NCBI RefSeq assembly: GCF_030604785.1
Contig: NZ_JAUVVF010000023.1
Span: forward strand, 1 to 52,973
DNA from: Paracoccus sp. (in: a-proteobacteria)
GTDB lineage: Bacteria; Pseudomonadota; Alphaproteobacteria; Rhodobacterales; Rhodobacteraceae
DNA: 52,973 nt
Direction: 5' to 3'
Position numbers and translations under genes: made by a program. Under the pieces are notes generated by a model that did no database searches, had not been told where the DNA came from, and worked only from the letters and a program-made list of their open reading frames with translations. The number at the start of each line of letters is the position of its first letter. Position 1 is the first letter of the stretch. This document shows positions 42,861 to 52,973 of this stretch, in pieces.

Positions 42861-45032
42861 ATGACCATGACGCTCGCCGATTTTCTCAGAACGCCCTTTC
42901 CCGAAGCCCAGCCCCTCGAGGGCGGTCCCCCCGAAGGCCCGGCGCGGTTCTTCAACCGCGAACTCAGCTGGCTGTCCTTCAACTGGCGCGTTCTGGACGA
43001 GGCCCGCAACCCCCGCGTCCCGCTGCTGGAGCGGTTGCGCTTTGTCTCGATCAGCGCGACGAACCTTGACGAATTCTACACCGTCCGCGTGGCCGGTCTG
43101 CGCGAATTGATGCGCGAGGGCAATTCCAGCCTGTCCGATGACGGGCTGACCCCGGCCGAGCAGCTGGCGATGATCAACGCCGATGCAAGGCGTCTGATGG
43201 GTGCGCAGCAAAGCGTCTGGAACCGTCTGCGGCACGAACTGGAACGCGAGGGGATCGTGATCCTGTCCCGCCAGCGCCTGACGCGCGCCGAAGAGACATG
43301 GCTGCGGGACTATTTCGAGACCCGCGTCTTTCCGGTCCTGTCGCCTCTGGCGATCGACCCGGCCCATCCGTTCCCCTTCATCCCGAATACCGGCTTTTCG
43401 CTGGCCCTCGAACTTGCGCGCGAGACGGATGGCCGCCAGATGCAGGCGCTGCTGCCCATCCCGGCGCAATTGCCGCGCTTTGTCGCCCTGCCCGGGGGCG
43501 AGCGGTTCCTGAAGCTGGAGGACCTGCTGCTGATGCACCTGTCCAGCCTGTTCCCCGGCTATCGGGATGCGGGCCATTGCAGCTTCCGCGTGCTGCGCGA
43601 CAGCGATCTGGAGGTCGAGGACGAGGCCGAGGATCTGGTCCGCGAATTCGAGACCGCCTTGAAGCGCCGCCGCCGGGGCAGCGTGATCCGGCTGAAGATC
43701 ACCGCGGGCGCGCCCGACCGCCTGCGCCGCCTGATCATGTACGAGCTTGAGGTCGGCCCCGACGAGGTGGTCGAGGTCGAGGGGCTTCTGGGCGTGGCCG
43801 ATCTGCGCGAACTGGTGCTGGACAATCGCCGCGACCTTCTGTGGCCCTCGTTCACGCCGCGCGTGCCGGAACGGGTGCAGGACCATGACGGCGACATGTT
43901 CGCCGCGATCCGCCAGAAGGACATGCTGCTGCACCACCCCTACGAGACCTTCGACATGGTGGTGCGCTTCCTTGCGCAGGCGGCGCGCGATCCGGACGTG
44001 CTGGCGATCAAGCAGACGCTTTACCGCACCAGCCGCGACAGCCCCATCGTGGACGCGCTTTGCGAGGCGGCCGAGGCCGGCAAGTCCGTCACCGCGCTGG
44101 TCGAGCTGAAGGCCCGCTTCGACGAGGCGGCGAATATCCGCCAGTCGCGTCGGCTGGAAAGGGCGGGCGCGCATGTCGTTTATGGTTTCGTGAACTACAA
44201 GACCCATGCCAAGATCAGCACCGTCGTGCGGCGCGAGGGTGACGCGCTGGTGACCTATACCCATTACGGCACGGGCAATTACCACCCGATCACGGCGCGG
44301 ATCTACACGGACCTGTCGCTGTTCACCTGCGATCCCGCGCTTGGCCGCGACGCGACCAAGGTCTTCAACTACCTGTCCGGCTATGTGCAGCCCGCCGGGC
44401 TGGAAAACCTGGCCATCGCGCCCATCGACCTGAAATCGCGGCTTCTGGACCTGATCGCGCGCGAGGCCGAATATGCAAGGCAGGGTCGTCCCGCCGAGAT
44501 CTGGGCCAAGATGAACGCGCTGATCGAAAAGGACGTGATCGACGCGCTCTATGCGGCAAGCCAGGCGGGGGTGCGGATCAGCCTGATCGTGCGCGGCATC
44601 TGCGGCCTGCGCCCCGGCATCAAGGGGCTGTCGGACAATATCCGCGTCAAATCCATCGTCGGGCGCTATCTGGAGCATTCGCGCATCGTGTGCTTCGGCT
44701 CGGGGCATGGGCTGCCCTCGGCCAAGGCGCGGGTCTTCTTCAGTTCGGCCGACTGGATGGACCGCAACCTCAACCGCCGGGTCGAGACGCTGCTGGAATG
44801 CCACAACGAGACCGTGAAGGCCCAGATCGTCAGCCAGGTCATGGCCGCCAACATGGCCGACGAGGCGCAGAGCTGGCTTTTGCAACCCGACGGCCGCTAT
44901 GTGCGATATCTTCCCGAGGGCCGGGACGATCTGTTCAACTGTCACCGGTTCTTCATGGAAAACCCTTCTCTTTCCGGGCGGGGAACGGCAGGCGCGCGGG
45001 ATGTCCCGGCGCTGACCCATTCGGCGGAATAG
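42861..45032 (+). CDS. ppk1: Polyphosphate kinase 1
   Basis: 723 aa. Begins near FFNRELSWLSFNWRVLDEA, the Ppk1 N-terminal signature; contains HPYETFDMVVRFLAQAA, TLYRTSRDSPIV, the phospho-His region YGFVNYKTHAKIS, and second His in GRYLEHSRIVCFG. It makes long polyphosphate from ATP. Start is uncertain among GTG 42858, ATG 42861 and ATG 42867, with no clear ribosome-binding site. Confidence 0.94.
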   Translation: MTMTLADFLRTPFPEAQPLEGGPPEGPARFFNRELSWLSFNWRVLDEARNPRVPLLERLRFVSISATNLDEFYTVRVAGLRELMREGNSSLSDDGLTPAEQLAMINADARRLMGAQQSVWNRLRHELEREGIVILSRQRLTRAEETWLRDYFETRVFPVLSPLAIDPAHPFPFIPNTGFSLALELARETDGRQMQALLPIPAQLPRFVALPGGERFLKLEDLLLMHLSSLFPGYRDAGHCSFRVLRDSDLEVEDEAEDLVREFETALKRRRRGSVIRLKITAGAPDRLRRLIMYELEVGPDEVVEVEGLLGVADLRELVLDNRRDLLWPSFTPRVPERVQDHDGDMFAAIRQKDMLLHHPYETFDMVVRFLAQAARDPDVLAIKQTLYRTSRDSPIVDALCEAAEAGKSVTALVELKARFDEAANIRQSRRLERAGAHVVYGFVNYKTHAKISTVVRREGDALVTYTHYGTGNYHPITARIYTDLSLFTCDPALGRDATKVFNYLSGYVQPAGLENLAIAPIDLKSRLLDLIAREAEYARQGRPAEIWAKMNALIEKDVIDALYAASQAGVRISLIVRGICGLRPGIKGLSDNIRVKSIVGRYLEHSRIVCFGSGHGLPSAKARVFFSSADWMDRNLNRRVETLLECHNETVKAQIVSQVMAANMADEAQSWLLQPDGRYVRYLPEGRDDLFNCHRFFMENPSLSGRGTAGARDVPALTHSAE

Positions 45033-45059
45033 CGCGCTGCGGCGCAAGGACGGACAGGC

Positions 45060-46583
45060 ATGAACGGCGTCAGAACCACATCGGGCCGCAAGGTCGATCC
45101 CTTCGGCCCCAAATTCCGCAAGCTGCCCAAGCGCGCCCTGCGCCGGGTGGGCGTGGTCGATGTGGGCTCGAACTCGATCCGGCTGGTCGTGTTCGACGGT
45201 GCCGCCCGCTCGCCCGCCTATTTCTACAACGAGAAGATCATGGCGGGTCTGGGGCAGGACATGGCCCGGACCGGCCGCCTGAACCCCGAGGGGATCCGCC
45301 GGGGCCTGTCCGCGCTGCGCCGTTTCGCGGCCCTGGCGCGCAGCATGGATATCGAGCCCCTGACCTGCGTGGCCACCGCCGCCGTCCGCGAGGCCGAGGA
45401 CGGCCCGGCCTTTCAGGAACAGGTCGAACGCGAGACCGGGCTGAAGCTGCACGTGATCGACGGCGCCGAAGAGGCGCGGCTGTCGGCGCAGGGCGTGCTG
45501 CTGGGCTGGCCCGAGGCGCATGGGCTGGTCTGCGATATCGGCGGCAACTCGATGGAGCTGGCCGAACTGGGCGGGGGCAAGGTCGGGCGGCGCGCGACCT
45601 CGCCACTGGGGCCGTTCCGGCTGCAACAGGTGTCCGAGGACGCGCTGAAGGGCCATATCGACGCGATCCTGTCGGAACTGCTGGCCGCGATGGGCGGCGA
45701 TCACAAGCGGCTCTATCTGGTCGGCGGCTCGTGGCGGGCCATCGCCCGGCTGGACATGGAACGCCGGAATTACCCGATGACTGTGCTGCACGAATACCGC
45801 ATGACCCCCGAGGACGTGCTGGCGACGGTCGACTGGATCGGCCAGCACGATCTGGCGGCCTTGCGCGCGCGGACCGGCATCTCGACCTCGCGGATCGAAC
45901 TGGTTCCGCTGGCTGGGCGCGTCCTGTCGCGGCTGGTTCGCGTCTTCGCGCCCGAGGAACTGAACGTCTCGAGCTACGGCATCCGCGAGGGGCTGCTTTA
46001 CGAACACATGTCGCGCGAGCTGCGCCGCCGTGATCCGCTGCTTGAGGCTGCGCGCTTCACCGAAAAGCAGATGGCCCGGCTGCCCGGCTTCGGCAAGAAG
46101 CTCTATCACTTCCTGCTGCCGCTGTTTCCGGACATGCCGCCCGAACGCGACCGGCTGATGCGCGCGGCCTGCCTGCTGCACGACACGGCATGGCGCGCCC
46201 ATCCCGATTACCGGGCCGAGGCCTGTTTCGACAATGTCACCCGCGCGAACATGGCCGCGCTCAGCCATCCCGAACGCGTCTTTCTGGGCGTCGCGCTGCT
46301 GCACCGCTACAAGAACAGCCGCGCGAAGTCGCCCATGGCGCCGCTCTTCGATCTGCTGGACAAGACCCACCTGCGCGAGGCCGAGATCCTGGGCAAGGCG
46401 ATGCGCTTCGGCGCGATGTTCGCCATCGACGACCCGGCCGATGCGGGGCGCCTGATCCACGTGCCTGGCAAGCGGATCGAGCTGAAGCTGACCGCGACGG
46501 GCCGCGATCTGATGGGCGAGGTGGCGCGAAGCCGCTTCCGCTCGCTTGGCGAGGCGATGGGGGCCGAGACCGTCATCTCGTGA
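45060..46583 (+). CDS. ppx: Exopolyphosphatase / GppA family
   Basis: 507 aa. Actin-like ATPase fold: VGVVDVGSNSIRLVVFDG, ATAAVREAEDG, and VCDIGGNSMELAEL; the C-terminal HD-like part includes LLHDTAWRAHPDYRA. Degrades polyphosphate or pppGpp. Immediately follows ppk1, so synthesis and breakdown are genetically linked. Confidence 0.92.
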   Translation: MNGVRTTSGRKVDPFGPKFRKLPKRALRRVGVVDVGSNSIRLVVFDGAARSPAYFYNEKIMAGLGQDMARTGRLNPEGIRRGLSALRRFAALARSMDIEPLTCVATAAVREAEDGPAFQEQVERETGLKLHVIDGAEEARLSAQGVLLGWPEAHGLVCDIGGNSMELAELGGGKVGRRATSPLGPFRLQQVSEDALKGHIDAILSELLAAMGGDHKRLYLVGGSWRAIARLDMERRNYPMTVLHEYRMTPEDVLATVDWIGQHDLAALRARTGISTSRIELVPLAGRVLSRLVRVFAPEELNVSSYGIREGLLYEHMSRELRRRDPLLEAARFTEKQMARLPGFGKKLYHFLLPLFPDMPPERDRLMRAACLLHDTAWRAHPDYRAEACFDNVTRANMAALSHPERVFLGVALLHRYKNSRAKSPMAPLFDLLDKTHLREAEILGKAMRFGAMFAIDDPADAGRLIHVPGKRIELKLTATGRDLMGEVARSRFRSLGEAMGAETVIS

Positions 46584-46614
46584 CGCCGGCGGGCGCCGAA
46601 AACACATTCAATCA

Positions 46615-46628
46615 TTGATATAGATCAA
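46615..46628 (+). promoter_or_regulatory. FNR-type box upstream of sulfide:quinone reductase
   Basis: TTGAT-ATAG-ATCAA is a perfect FNR palindrome. With the likely -10 TATACA at 46652-46657 the site centres near -42, the class II activator position, so FnrP/FnrL could activate the sqr gene when oxygen is low. Confidence 0.72.
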
Positions 46629-46654
46629 GGTCGCGCGACGGCTTGGACCGGTAT

Positions 46655-46674
46655 ACATTCCGGTCAAGGAATGT
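46655..46674 (+). promoter_or_regulatory. SqrR/BigR-like operator overlapping the sqr promoter
   Basis: ACATTCC and GGAATGT form a perfect 7-bp inverted repeat with 6-bp spacing, which contains ATTC-N8-GAAT, the pattern I recall for the sulfide-responsive repressor SqrR. It overlaps the presumed -10 box and start of transcription, as a repressor site would. Confidence 0.62.
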
Positions 46675-46821
46675 CTGGCGCGCGAAATCCGGACCCGGGG
46701 CAGGGTCCGCAAGCTGGTTCCGTCGTCCCGGCCCTGTGACCGGGCGGGCGGAGGCAGGCATTTTCCTGAACATTCACTCATGCCCGCTTTGGCGGGCGCG
46801 GACCTTGGGGGGAATCCTGCC

Positions 46822-48174
46822 GTGAAGAAGACCAACCCATTCTCGTCAAGCCGCCGCGGCTTTTTCGGCCTTGCCGCTGCGGGGCTTGCTGCTGCGGCCA
46901 CCGCACAGGCCGCGCGCCCGGCGCGCGCCTCGGTGACGACCAATGCGCGCATCGTCATCATCGGAGCGGGCGCGGCGGGGACAGCGCTGGCCAACCGGCT
47001 GGTGCAGCGTCTGGACGGGGCGCAGATCACCGTGATCGACGGGCGCACCGAACACTACTACCAGCCCGGCCTGTCACTGGTCGCCGCGGGGCTGAAACCG
47101 GCCTCCTACACCGTCTCCCGCACGACCGACTGGATACCGCGCGGTGTGACGCTGCTGGCCGAGCGCGCCGCCGCCATCGACCCCGAGGCGCGCCGCGTCG
47201 AGACCGAGGGCGGCACGCGGCTGGATTACGACTTCCTCATCGTGGCGCCGGGTCTGGTGCTGGATCACGACGCGATCCCCGGCTTCTCGCTGGACATGGT
47301 CGGCCGGGACGGCATCGGCGCGCTTTACGCCGGGCCTGATTACGCCGCACGCACCTGGCAGGCCGCCAGCCATTTCATCGAGAATGGCGGCGTCGGCGTC
47401 TTCACCCGCCCCGCGACCGAGATGAAATGCGCGGGCGCGCCGCTGAAGCATACCTTCCTGATCGAGGACATCGCCAGCCGCGGCCCCGCCGCCGGGCGCC
47501 ATTCGTTTCAATACACCGCCCCGCAGGGGGCGCTGTTCTCGGTGCCGATCGTGGCGGAAAAGGTGCGGATGCTCTATGCCGAGCGAGGCATCGACACGCA
47601 TCTGCGCCACAAGCTGATCTCGATCGAGCCCGGCCGCAAGCAGGCGCGCTTCGAGGCGACGACCATCGATCCGGTGACGCGCGCGGAAAGCGTGTCGCAG
47701 GTGGATATGGATTACGATTACCTGCACGTCATCCCGCCGATGCGCGCCCCGCAGGTGATCCGGGAATCGGGCCTGTCCTGGGCCGACAAATGGACCGATC
47801 AGGGCTGGGTCGAATGCGACCAGCAGACCCTGCGCCATCTGCGCTATCCCGAGGTTTTCGCCCTGGGCGATGTCGCGGGCGTGCCCAAGGGCAAGACCGC
47901 CGCATCGGTCAAGTGGCAGGTCCCGGTGGTCGAGGATCACCTTGTCGCCGCCATCGAGGGCCATGAGGGAACCGAGACCTTCAACGGCTACACGTCCTGT
48001 CCGCTGATCACGCGGGTCGGCCGCGCGATGCTGGTCGAGTTCGACTACAAGGACAATCTGGTCCCGTCCTTCCCGGGCCTCATCGCGCCGCTCGAGGAAT
48101 TGTGGATCAGCTGGCTGATGAAGGAGGTGGCGCTGAAGGCCACCTATAACGCGATGCTGCGCGGCAAGGCCTGA
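46822..48174 (+). CDS. sqr: Sulfide:quinone oxidoreductase, type II, with Tat signal
   Basis: 450 aa from GTG with GGGGGGAA upstream. Tat signal SSRRGFFGLAAAGLAAAATA, then FAD motif RIVIIGAGAAGTALANRL. Two redox Cys in typical type II contexts: Cys203 in EMKCAGAPLKHTF and Cys393 in YTSCPLITRVGRAMLVEFDY. FALGDVAGVPKGKTAASV binds FAD. Oxidises sulfide to polysulfide or persulfide and reduces quinone. A Tat signal is unusual for SQR and places it on the periplasmic side. Followed by DUF5368. Confidence 0.88.
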   Translation: MKKTNPFSSSRRGFFGLAAAGLAAAATAQAARPARASVTTNARIVIIGAGAAGTALANRLVQRLDGAQITVIDGRTEHYYQPGLSLVAAGLKPASYTVSRTTDWIPRGVTLLAERAAAIDPEARRVETEGGTRLDYDFLIVAPGLVLDHDAIPGFSLDMVGRDGIGALYAGPDYAARTWQAASHFIENGGVGVFTRPATEMKCAGAPLKHTFLIEDIASRGPAAGRHSFQYTAPQGALFSVPIVAEKVRMLYAERGIDTHLRHKLISIEPGRKQARFEATTIDPVTRAESVSQVDMDYDYLHVIPPMRAPQVIRESGLSWADKWTDQGWVECDQQTLRHLRYPEVFALGDVAGVPKGKTAASVKWQVPVVEDHLVAAIEGHEGTETFNGYTSCPLITRVGRAMLVEFDYKDNLVPSFPGLIAPLEELWISWLMKEVALKATYNAMLRGKA

Positions 48175-48184
48175 GGAGGGCGCC

Positions 48185-48547
48185 ATGAAGGAACTGACAT
48201 TCGAGACCCTGCTGGCCGTCTTTCAGGAGATGTTCGGCGCGACCCTGTTCTGGCTGATGCTGGCCGCGGCCGTGATGGTCACGCTGGCCTATCTCTATGT
48301 GCTGATCCGCGACCGGTCGCTTTCGGTGCGGAAATTCCTCTGGGCGCAGCTGTCGATGCCGTTCGGCGCGGTAGCCGCCGTCCTGTTCACCCAGGCCGTC
48401 ACGAATTCGCATCTTCGCGACATCGGCGGGCCGGTCGATGTGATCGTGCTGCTGGGCGTGGCGGCGATGGGGGCGGTCGGCATGGCGATCCTGGTCTACA
48501 CGGTCCAGTCGCTGCTGCGTCGCCCCGGCGGGGCACAGGCGGAATAG
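48185..48547 (+). CDS. DUF5368 family small membrane protein
   Basis: 120 aa, three helices (ATLFWLMLAAAVMVTLAYLYVLI, LSMPFGAVAAVLFTQAV, VIVLLGVAAMGAVGMAILVYTV). Starts 10 bp after sqr with GGAGGG; the pairing with sqr suggests a membrane anchor or quinone-side partner. Function not established. Confidence 0.8.
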   Translation: MKELTFETLLAVFQEMFGATLFWLMLAAAVMVTLAYLYVLIRDRSLSVRKFLWAQLSMPFGAVAAVLFTQAVTNSHLRDIGGPVDVIVLLGVAAMGAVGMAILVYTVQSLLRRPGGAQAE

Positions 48548-48611
48548 GGCCATTCGCAGGCTGACGGGTCGACGAACCCCGTCCCGGCCCGTCCCCTGAT
48601 CCCGCATGCAA

Positions 48612-48637
48612 AAAGGGCGCCCGAGGGGGCGCCCTTT
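48612..48637. terminator. Bidirectional rho-independent terminator
   Basis: AAAGGGCGCCC / GGGCGCCCTTT gives an 11-bp stem with a 4-nt loop between the convergent sqr-DUF5368 and groEL genes; T tracts on both strands. Confidence 0.88.
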
Positions 48638-48663
48638 CCGTGTGCGAAGGGGCAGGGGGATGA

Positions 48664-50319
<1,656 letters not shown>

Positions 50320-50345
50320 TTATCGTTGAAGGAAGGGTCGGACGA

Positions 50346-50633
50346 TCAGGCGATGATGCCCAGGATGTCGCTTTCCTTCATGATCAGCAGCTCTTCGCCG
50401 TCGACGGTCACTTCCGTGCCCGACCACTTGCCGAACAGCACGCGGTCGCCGGTCTTGACGGCGGGGGCGATCAGTTCGCCCGAATCCTTGCGCGCGCCTT
50501 CGCCCACGGCGATCACTTCGCCCTCGGCCGGTTTCTCCTTGGCGCTGTCGGGGATGATCAGACCGCCCTTGGTCTTTTCCTCCGACTGGACGCGGCGGAC
50601 GAGCACGCGGTCATGCAGCGGTTTGAATGCCAT
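50346..50633 (-). CDS. groES: Co-chaperonin GroES
   Basis: 95 aa from [14 protein letters not shown] (an earlier ATG lies inside the promoter region). Mobile loop [18 protein letters not shown] and [13 protein letters not shown] are typical. 41 bp from groEL. Confidence 0.97.
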   Translation of the reverse strand: MAFKPLHDRVLVRRVQSEEKTKGGLIIPDSAKEKPAEGEVIAVGEGARKDSGELIAPAVKTGDRVLFGKWSGTEVTVDGEELLIMKESDILGIIA

Positions 50634-50673
50634 TGGTGAACACTCCGATGTTTCAGGTTGCAGTGTTTCGCTG

Positions 50674-50700
50674 TTGGCACTCACCGAGTGCGAGTGCCAA
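50674..50700 (-). promoter_or_regulatory. CIRCE element (HrcA operator)
   Basis: TTGGCACTC-N9-GAGTGCCAA is a perfect 9-bp inverted repeat matching CIRCE (TTAGCACTC-N9-GAGTGCTAA) with one symmetrical change. It lies 40 bp before groES; HrcA would repress groESL until heat shock. Confidence 0.95.
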
Positions 50701-50815
50701 TGACGGTGATCTAGGCAAATCTCGCGGTTCTGTCAACGGGCAGCGCGCCCGCCGAACTGGCATCCGGGCGGGCATCGTGTCAGGGTTGCGCCGCAACGAT
50801 CGGAAAGGGCGGAAC

Positions 50816-51841
50816 ATGGCGGCAAGGATCTTCTTGGCACTGGCCTTGGTGGCGGGAACCGGCCTTCAGGCGCAGGCGGCGACACCCTGCGAGGGGCAGA
50901 ACCTGTTCCTGACCATGCCCGCCGAGGATATCGCCGCCATCGAGGCCGCGACCGAGGGCGTGCCGTTCCGGCGCGGTCTGGTCTTTCGGGCGACGCGCGA
51001 CGATCTGCAGATGGTGCTGGTCGGCACCTACCATTTCGACGACCCGCGCCACGCGGCCACGCTGGACCTCGTGCGGCCCGAATTCGAGGGCGCCACGACG
51101 CTGCTGGTCGAATCGGGGCCTGCCGAACAGGCGCGCCTGACCGAGGCGCTGACCGCCGACCCCACGCTGATGGTCGACCCCACCGGCCCGACCCTGCCGG
51201 AGCGTCTGTCGCCCGAGGAATGGGCGGCCCTGTCCGCGGCGCTGTCGGACCGGGGCATCCCCGCCATCATGGCCTCGCGGATGCGGCCCTGGTATGTCTC
51301 GATGATGCTGGGCATCTCGCCCTGCATGATGCGCCAGATGACCGAGGCGGGCGGCGTGGCGCATGGCCTCGATCACATGCTGATCGACGAGGCCGAAACG
51401 CGGGGCCTGCCGGTCCTGTCGCTCGAGCCGTGGGATACCGTCTTCACCCTGTTCGAGGACCTCTCGCCCGATCAGGAGCTGGACATGATCCGCGCCAACC
51501 TGCCCGCCGCAGCCTTGGCCGACGATTACGCCGTGACCCTGACCGACAGCTATTTCGAGGGCGATGTCTGGAAGCTGTGGGAATTCGCCCGGCATGACGC
51601 CCATGCCAATTCCGGACTGGATCCGGAAGTCATCGACGCGCAGCTTGAGCTGATGCAGGACCGGCTGATGGAGCGCCGCAATCGCGCCTGGATCGAACCC
51701 CTGCTGGATGCGGCCGGTGATGCGGCGGCGCAGGGTGGCCATGTCGTCGCGGCCTTCGGCGCGCTGCACCTGCCGGGGGAGGAGGGCGTCCTGAACCTTC
51801 TGGCCGCCGAAGGGTTCGAGATCACCCGTCTCGACGGCTGA
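50816..51841 (+). CDS. TraB/GumN family protein
   Basis: 341 aa with AAAGGGCGG upstream and signal peptide ending LQAQA. Family GxHF-type motif VGTYHFDDP, central DHMLIDEAETRGLPVLSLEPWD, C-terminal FGALHLPGEEGVLNLLAAEGFE. Related to metal-dependent Tiki-like proteases. Periplasmic; substrate unknown. Confidence 0.87.
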   Translation: MAARIFLALALVAGTGLQAQAATPCEGQNLFLTMPAEDIAAIEAATEGVPFRRGLVFRATRDDLQMVLVGTYHFDDPRHAATLDLVRPEFEGATTLLVESGPAEQARLTEALTADPTLMVDPTGPTLPERLSPEEWAALSAALSDRGIPAIMASRMRPWYVSMMLGISPCMMRQMTEAGGVAHGLDHMLIDEAETRGLPVLSLEPWDTVFTLFEDLSPDQELDMIRANLPAAALADDYAVTLTDSYFEGDVWKLWEFARHDAHANSGLDPEVIDAQLELMQDRLMERRNRAWIEPLLDAAGDAAAQGGHVVAAFGALHLPGEEGVLNLLAAEGFEITRLDG

Positions 51842-51847
51842 GCGGGC

Positions 51848-52973
51848 CTATTGCCCGTTCAGCACGCCAAGCGCCTGGATCTGGCCGTTACGGTTATACA
51901 GGATGCGGCTGTCGCGGATTTCGGTGATCGTGCCGCCATTGACGCGGTCCCCGATCCGCAGCGTCAGGATGCGTCCGTTGGACAGGCGCACCAGCGCGCG
52001 GCTGGCCTGACCCGCGCCAATCGTGCCGATGATCTGCGTGCTGTTCAGCCGGATCCCGTCCTTCACCGTGGCGGTCGCGGCGGCATTGCCGATGGCGCCC
52101 TGCGGGATCGAGGCGACGACATCGGGTTCGTTGTCGATCTCTTGCGGCTTGTATTGCTGGTTGCGGGCGGCGGCCTGCCGCGCCTCGGCCTCAGCCTGGG
52201 CGCGGGCGCGGGCTTCGGCCTGAGCGCGGGCCTCGGCCTCGGCGCGGGCATCGGCGGCGGCCTGCGCGCGGGCGCGGGCCTCGGCCTGGGCCTGCAATTC
52301 GGCGTCGAGGCGACGCTGTTCGGCCAAGGCGGCCTCGGCGGCCTGTGCTTCGGCTGCGGCGCGCAATTCGGCGGCCGACGGCACAGTCGCCGCGCTGGCG
52401 GCGGCGACCGGCGCGGCAAGGGCGGCGGACGAGGCCGCCATCGCATTGGTGGTCACCGTCGAGGCGATGGCGGTCGGACGCGCGGCGTCGCTGCGGCGCG
52501 GGGGCAGCGGCGACGAGGTCAGGCCGGTCAGCGCGACCGCGCCCGGCGAGACCGGATCAGAGGCCACTGCGGCTGCGAGCGCCTGTTCCACGGCGCCGGG
52601 GCTGATGCTGGTCGCCCCTCCGCTGCGCGGCTTCGCGCGCGGGCGGGTGGACCGCGCCAGGTTCCCCGAGGACGCGCTGCGCGCCGTCGGGGCCGGAGGG
52701 GCGGCATCGGTGCCGCTGCGAGGCTGCGGCCGATCGGTGCCGACAGCCTCGGTCACGGCCGAGCGGACCGCCTCCTGGCTGGGACCGCGCACCGAGACCG
52801 GCTTGCGCGCAGGGCGCGCATCGGCGATCTGGAAGACCAGATCGCGTTCAGCCTCAGAAAAGCCCGCGCCGCCCGCCTGGGCGGTCCGCAGGTCCCGAAG
52901 CTGGCGGCGCAGATCCTCGACCTCGGCATCGGTCAGGCGCCGGGGCGCTTCGTCGAGGATGCTGCCTTCATCC
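51848..52973 (-). CDS. Ala/Glu/Arg-rich protein with conserved beta C-terminus (5' end outside window)
   Basis: The frame is open to the window edge, so the true start lies beyond; about 374 residues are visible. Order: acidic helical part (APRRLTDAEVEDLRRQLRDL), low-complexity Ala/Ser/Pro/Thr region, long A-E-A-R-A-Q coiled-coil-like segment, and a compact C-terminal domain (STQIIGTIGAGQASRALVRL, GRILTLRIGDRVNGGTITEI) like PilP or type II secretion PulP/GspC-type beta modules. Probably envelope-associated. Confidence 0.72.
   Translation of the reverse strand, partial: DEGSILDEAPRRLTDAEVEDLRRQLRDLRTAQAGGAGFSEAERDLVFQIADARPARKPVSVRGPSQEAVRSAVTEAVGTDRPQPRSGTDAAPPAPTARSASSGNLARSTRPRAKPRSGGATSISPGAVEQALAAAVASDPVSPGAVALTGLTSSPLPPRRSDAARPTAIASTVTTNAMAASSAALAAPVAAASAATVPSAAELRAAAEAQAAEAALAEQRRLDAELQAQAEARARAQAAADARAEAEARAQAEARARAQAEAEARQAAARNQQYKPQEIDNEPDVVASIPQGAIGNAAATATVKDGIRLNSTQIIGTIGAGQASRALVRLSNGRILTLRIGDRVNGGTITEIRDSRILYNRNGQIQALGVLNGQ
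52180..52292 (-). repeat. Degenerate Ala-Glu-Ala-Arg coding repeat
   Basis: GC-rich short units (GCCTCGGCC, GCGCGGGC) encode A-E-A-R/A-Q-A-E type heptad-like helix within the preceding CDS. Degenerate and in frame, so a coiled coil rather than a separate element. Confidence 0.7.

Noticed and set aside
42030..46607. A 1525-codon open frame on the minus strand over hdaA, ppk1 and ppx
   Set aside because: It mirrors well-supported plus-strand genes, is Arg/Gln/His/Ala-rich as expected for antisense of GC-rich codons, and has no domain motifs.

Overview
The window is about 53 kb of very GC-rich, densely packed bacterial DNA. Gene content points to an alphaproteobacterium of the Rhodobacteraceae, most like Paracoccus or a relative: a CckA phosphorelay kinase with a CtrA-type site, HdaA, a short class ProRS, DUF5368 beside sulfide:quinone reductase, TRAP transporters, and a CIRCE-controlled groESL. 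The genus is inference; no rRNA or tRNA was seen.

Layout. (1) 1-7170 is an accessory locus. Leftward run a winged-helix/TPR regulator, a cytoplasmic-looking subtilase whose tail carries nine 9-residue Thr/Asp repeats, and an MvdC/MvdD-like ATP-grasp peptide maturase cut by the window edge. Rightward run a PAP2/vanadium-haloperoxidase-type protein with an N-terminal (Asn-Ala-His)7 tract, a 59-aa protein and a second subtilase. I read this as a possible graspetide-like modification system in which the substrate is the protease tail; it is the best candidate for something undescribed. (2) 7171-16319: a sugar isomerase-like protein, a ferric-reductase-like flavocytochrome with a 29-aa membrane peptide, and a haem-copper oxidase cluster (CtaG, CopD-like protein, CuA subunit II lipoprotein, subunit I/III fusion) whose subunit I lacks the K-channel lysine, followed by RsmB. 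(3) 16335-18505: CckA behind a perfect TTAA-N7-TTAA CtrA site. (4) 18521-22648: a tightly coupled five-gene operon of GTP cyclohydrolase II, MDR dehydrogenase, a PTPS-fold protein without its catalytic Cys, a methyltransferase and a lone RibD reductase domain, probably an unassigned pteridine or flavin-like pathway. (5) 22828-28484: FkbM methyltransferase, inositol-phosphatase family protein, modABC with a Mo-box-like palindrome, and arsR-acr3 with an operator.

(6) 28598-37171 is a coherent sulfonate-catabolism unit: a GntR regulator and a Gfo/Idh/MocA protein face an operon of SsuD-like monooxygenase, aldo/keto reductase, flavin reductase, TRAP transporter (Q, M, P) and a YeiH-type exporter. 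The set matches the sulfo-SMO route for sulfoquinovose, with TRAP import in place of ABC import and with the Gfo/Idh protein as a candidate NAD-dependent sulfoquinovosidase. (7) 37218-52973: a periplasmic phytase-like esterase, ProRS, an AI-2E family permease, HdaA, Ppk1 and Ppx (polyphosphate metabolism), a Tat-exported type II sulfide:quinone reductase behind an FNR box and an SqrR-like operator, groESL with CIRCE, a TraB/GumN protein, and the 3' part of an Ala/Glu/Arg-rich protein.

Shared themes are sulfur handling (sulfonate monooxygenation, presumed sulfite export, sulfide oxidation) and oxygen-responsive respiration (alternative oxidase, FNR sites). All gene calls come from reading translations and motifs; no database search was run.
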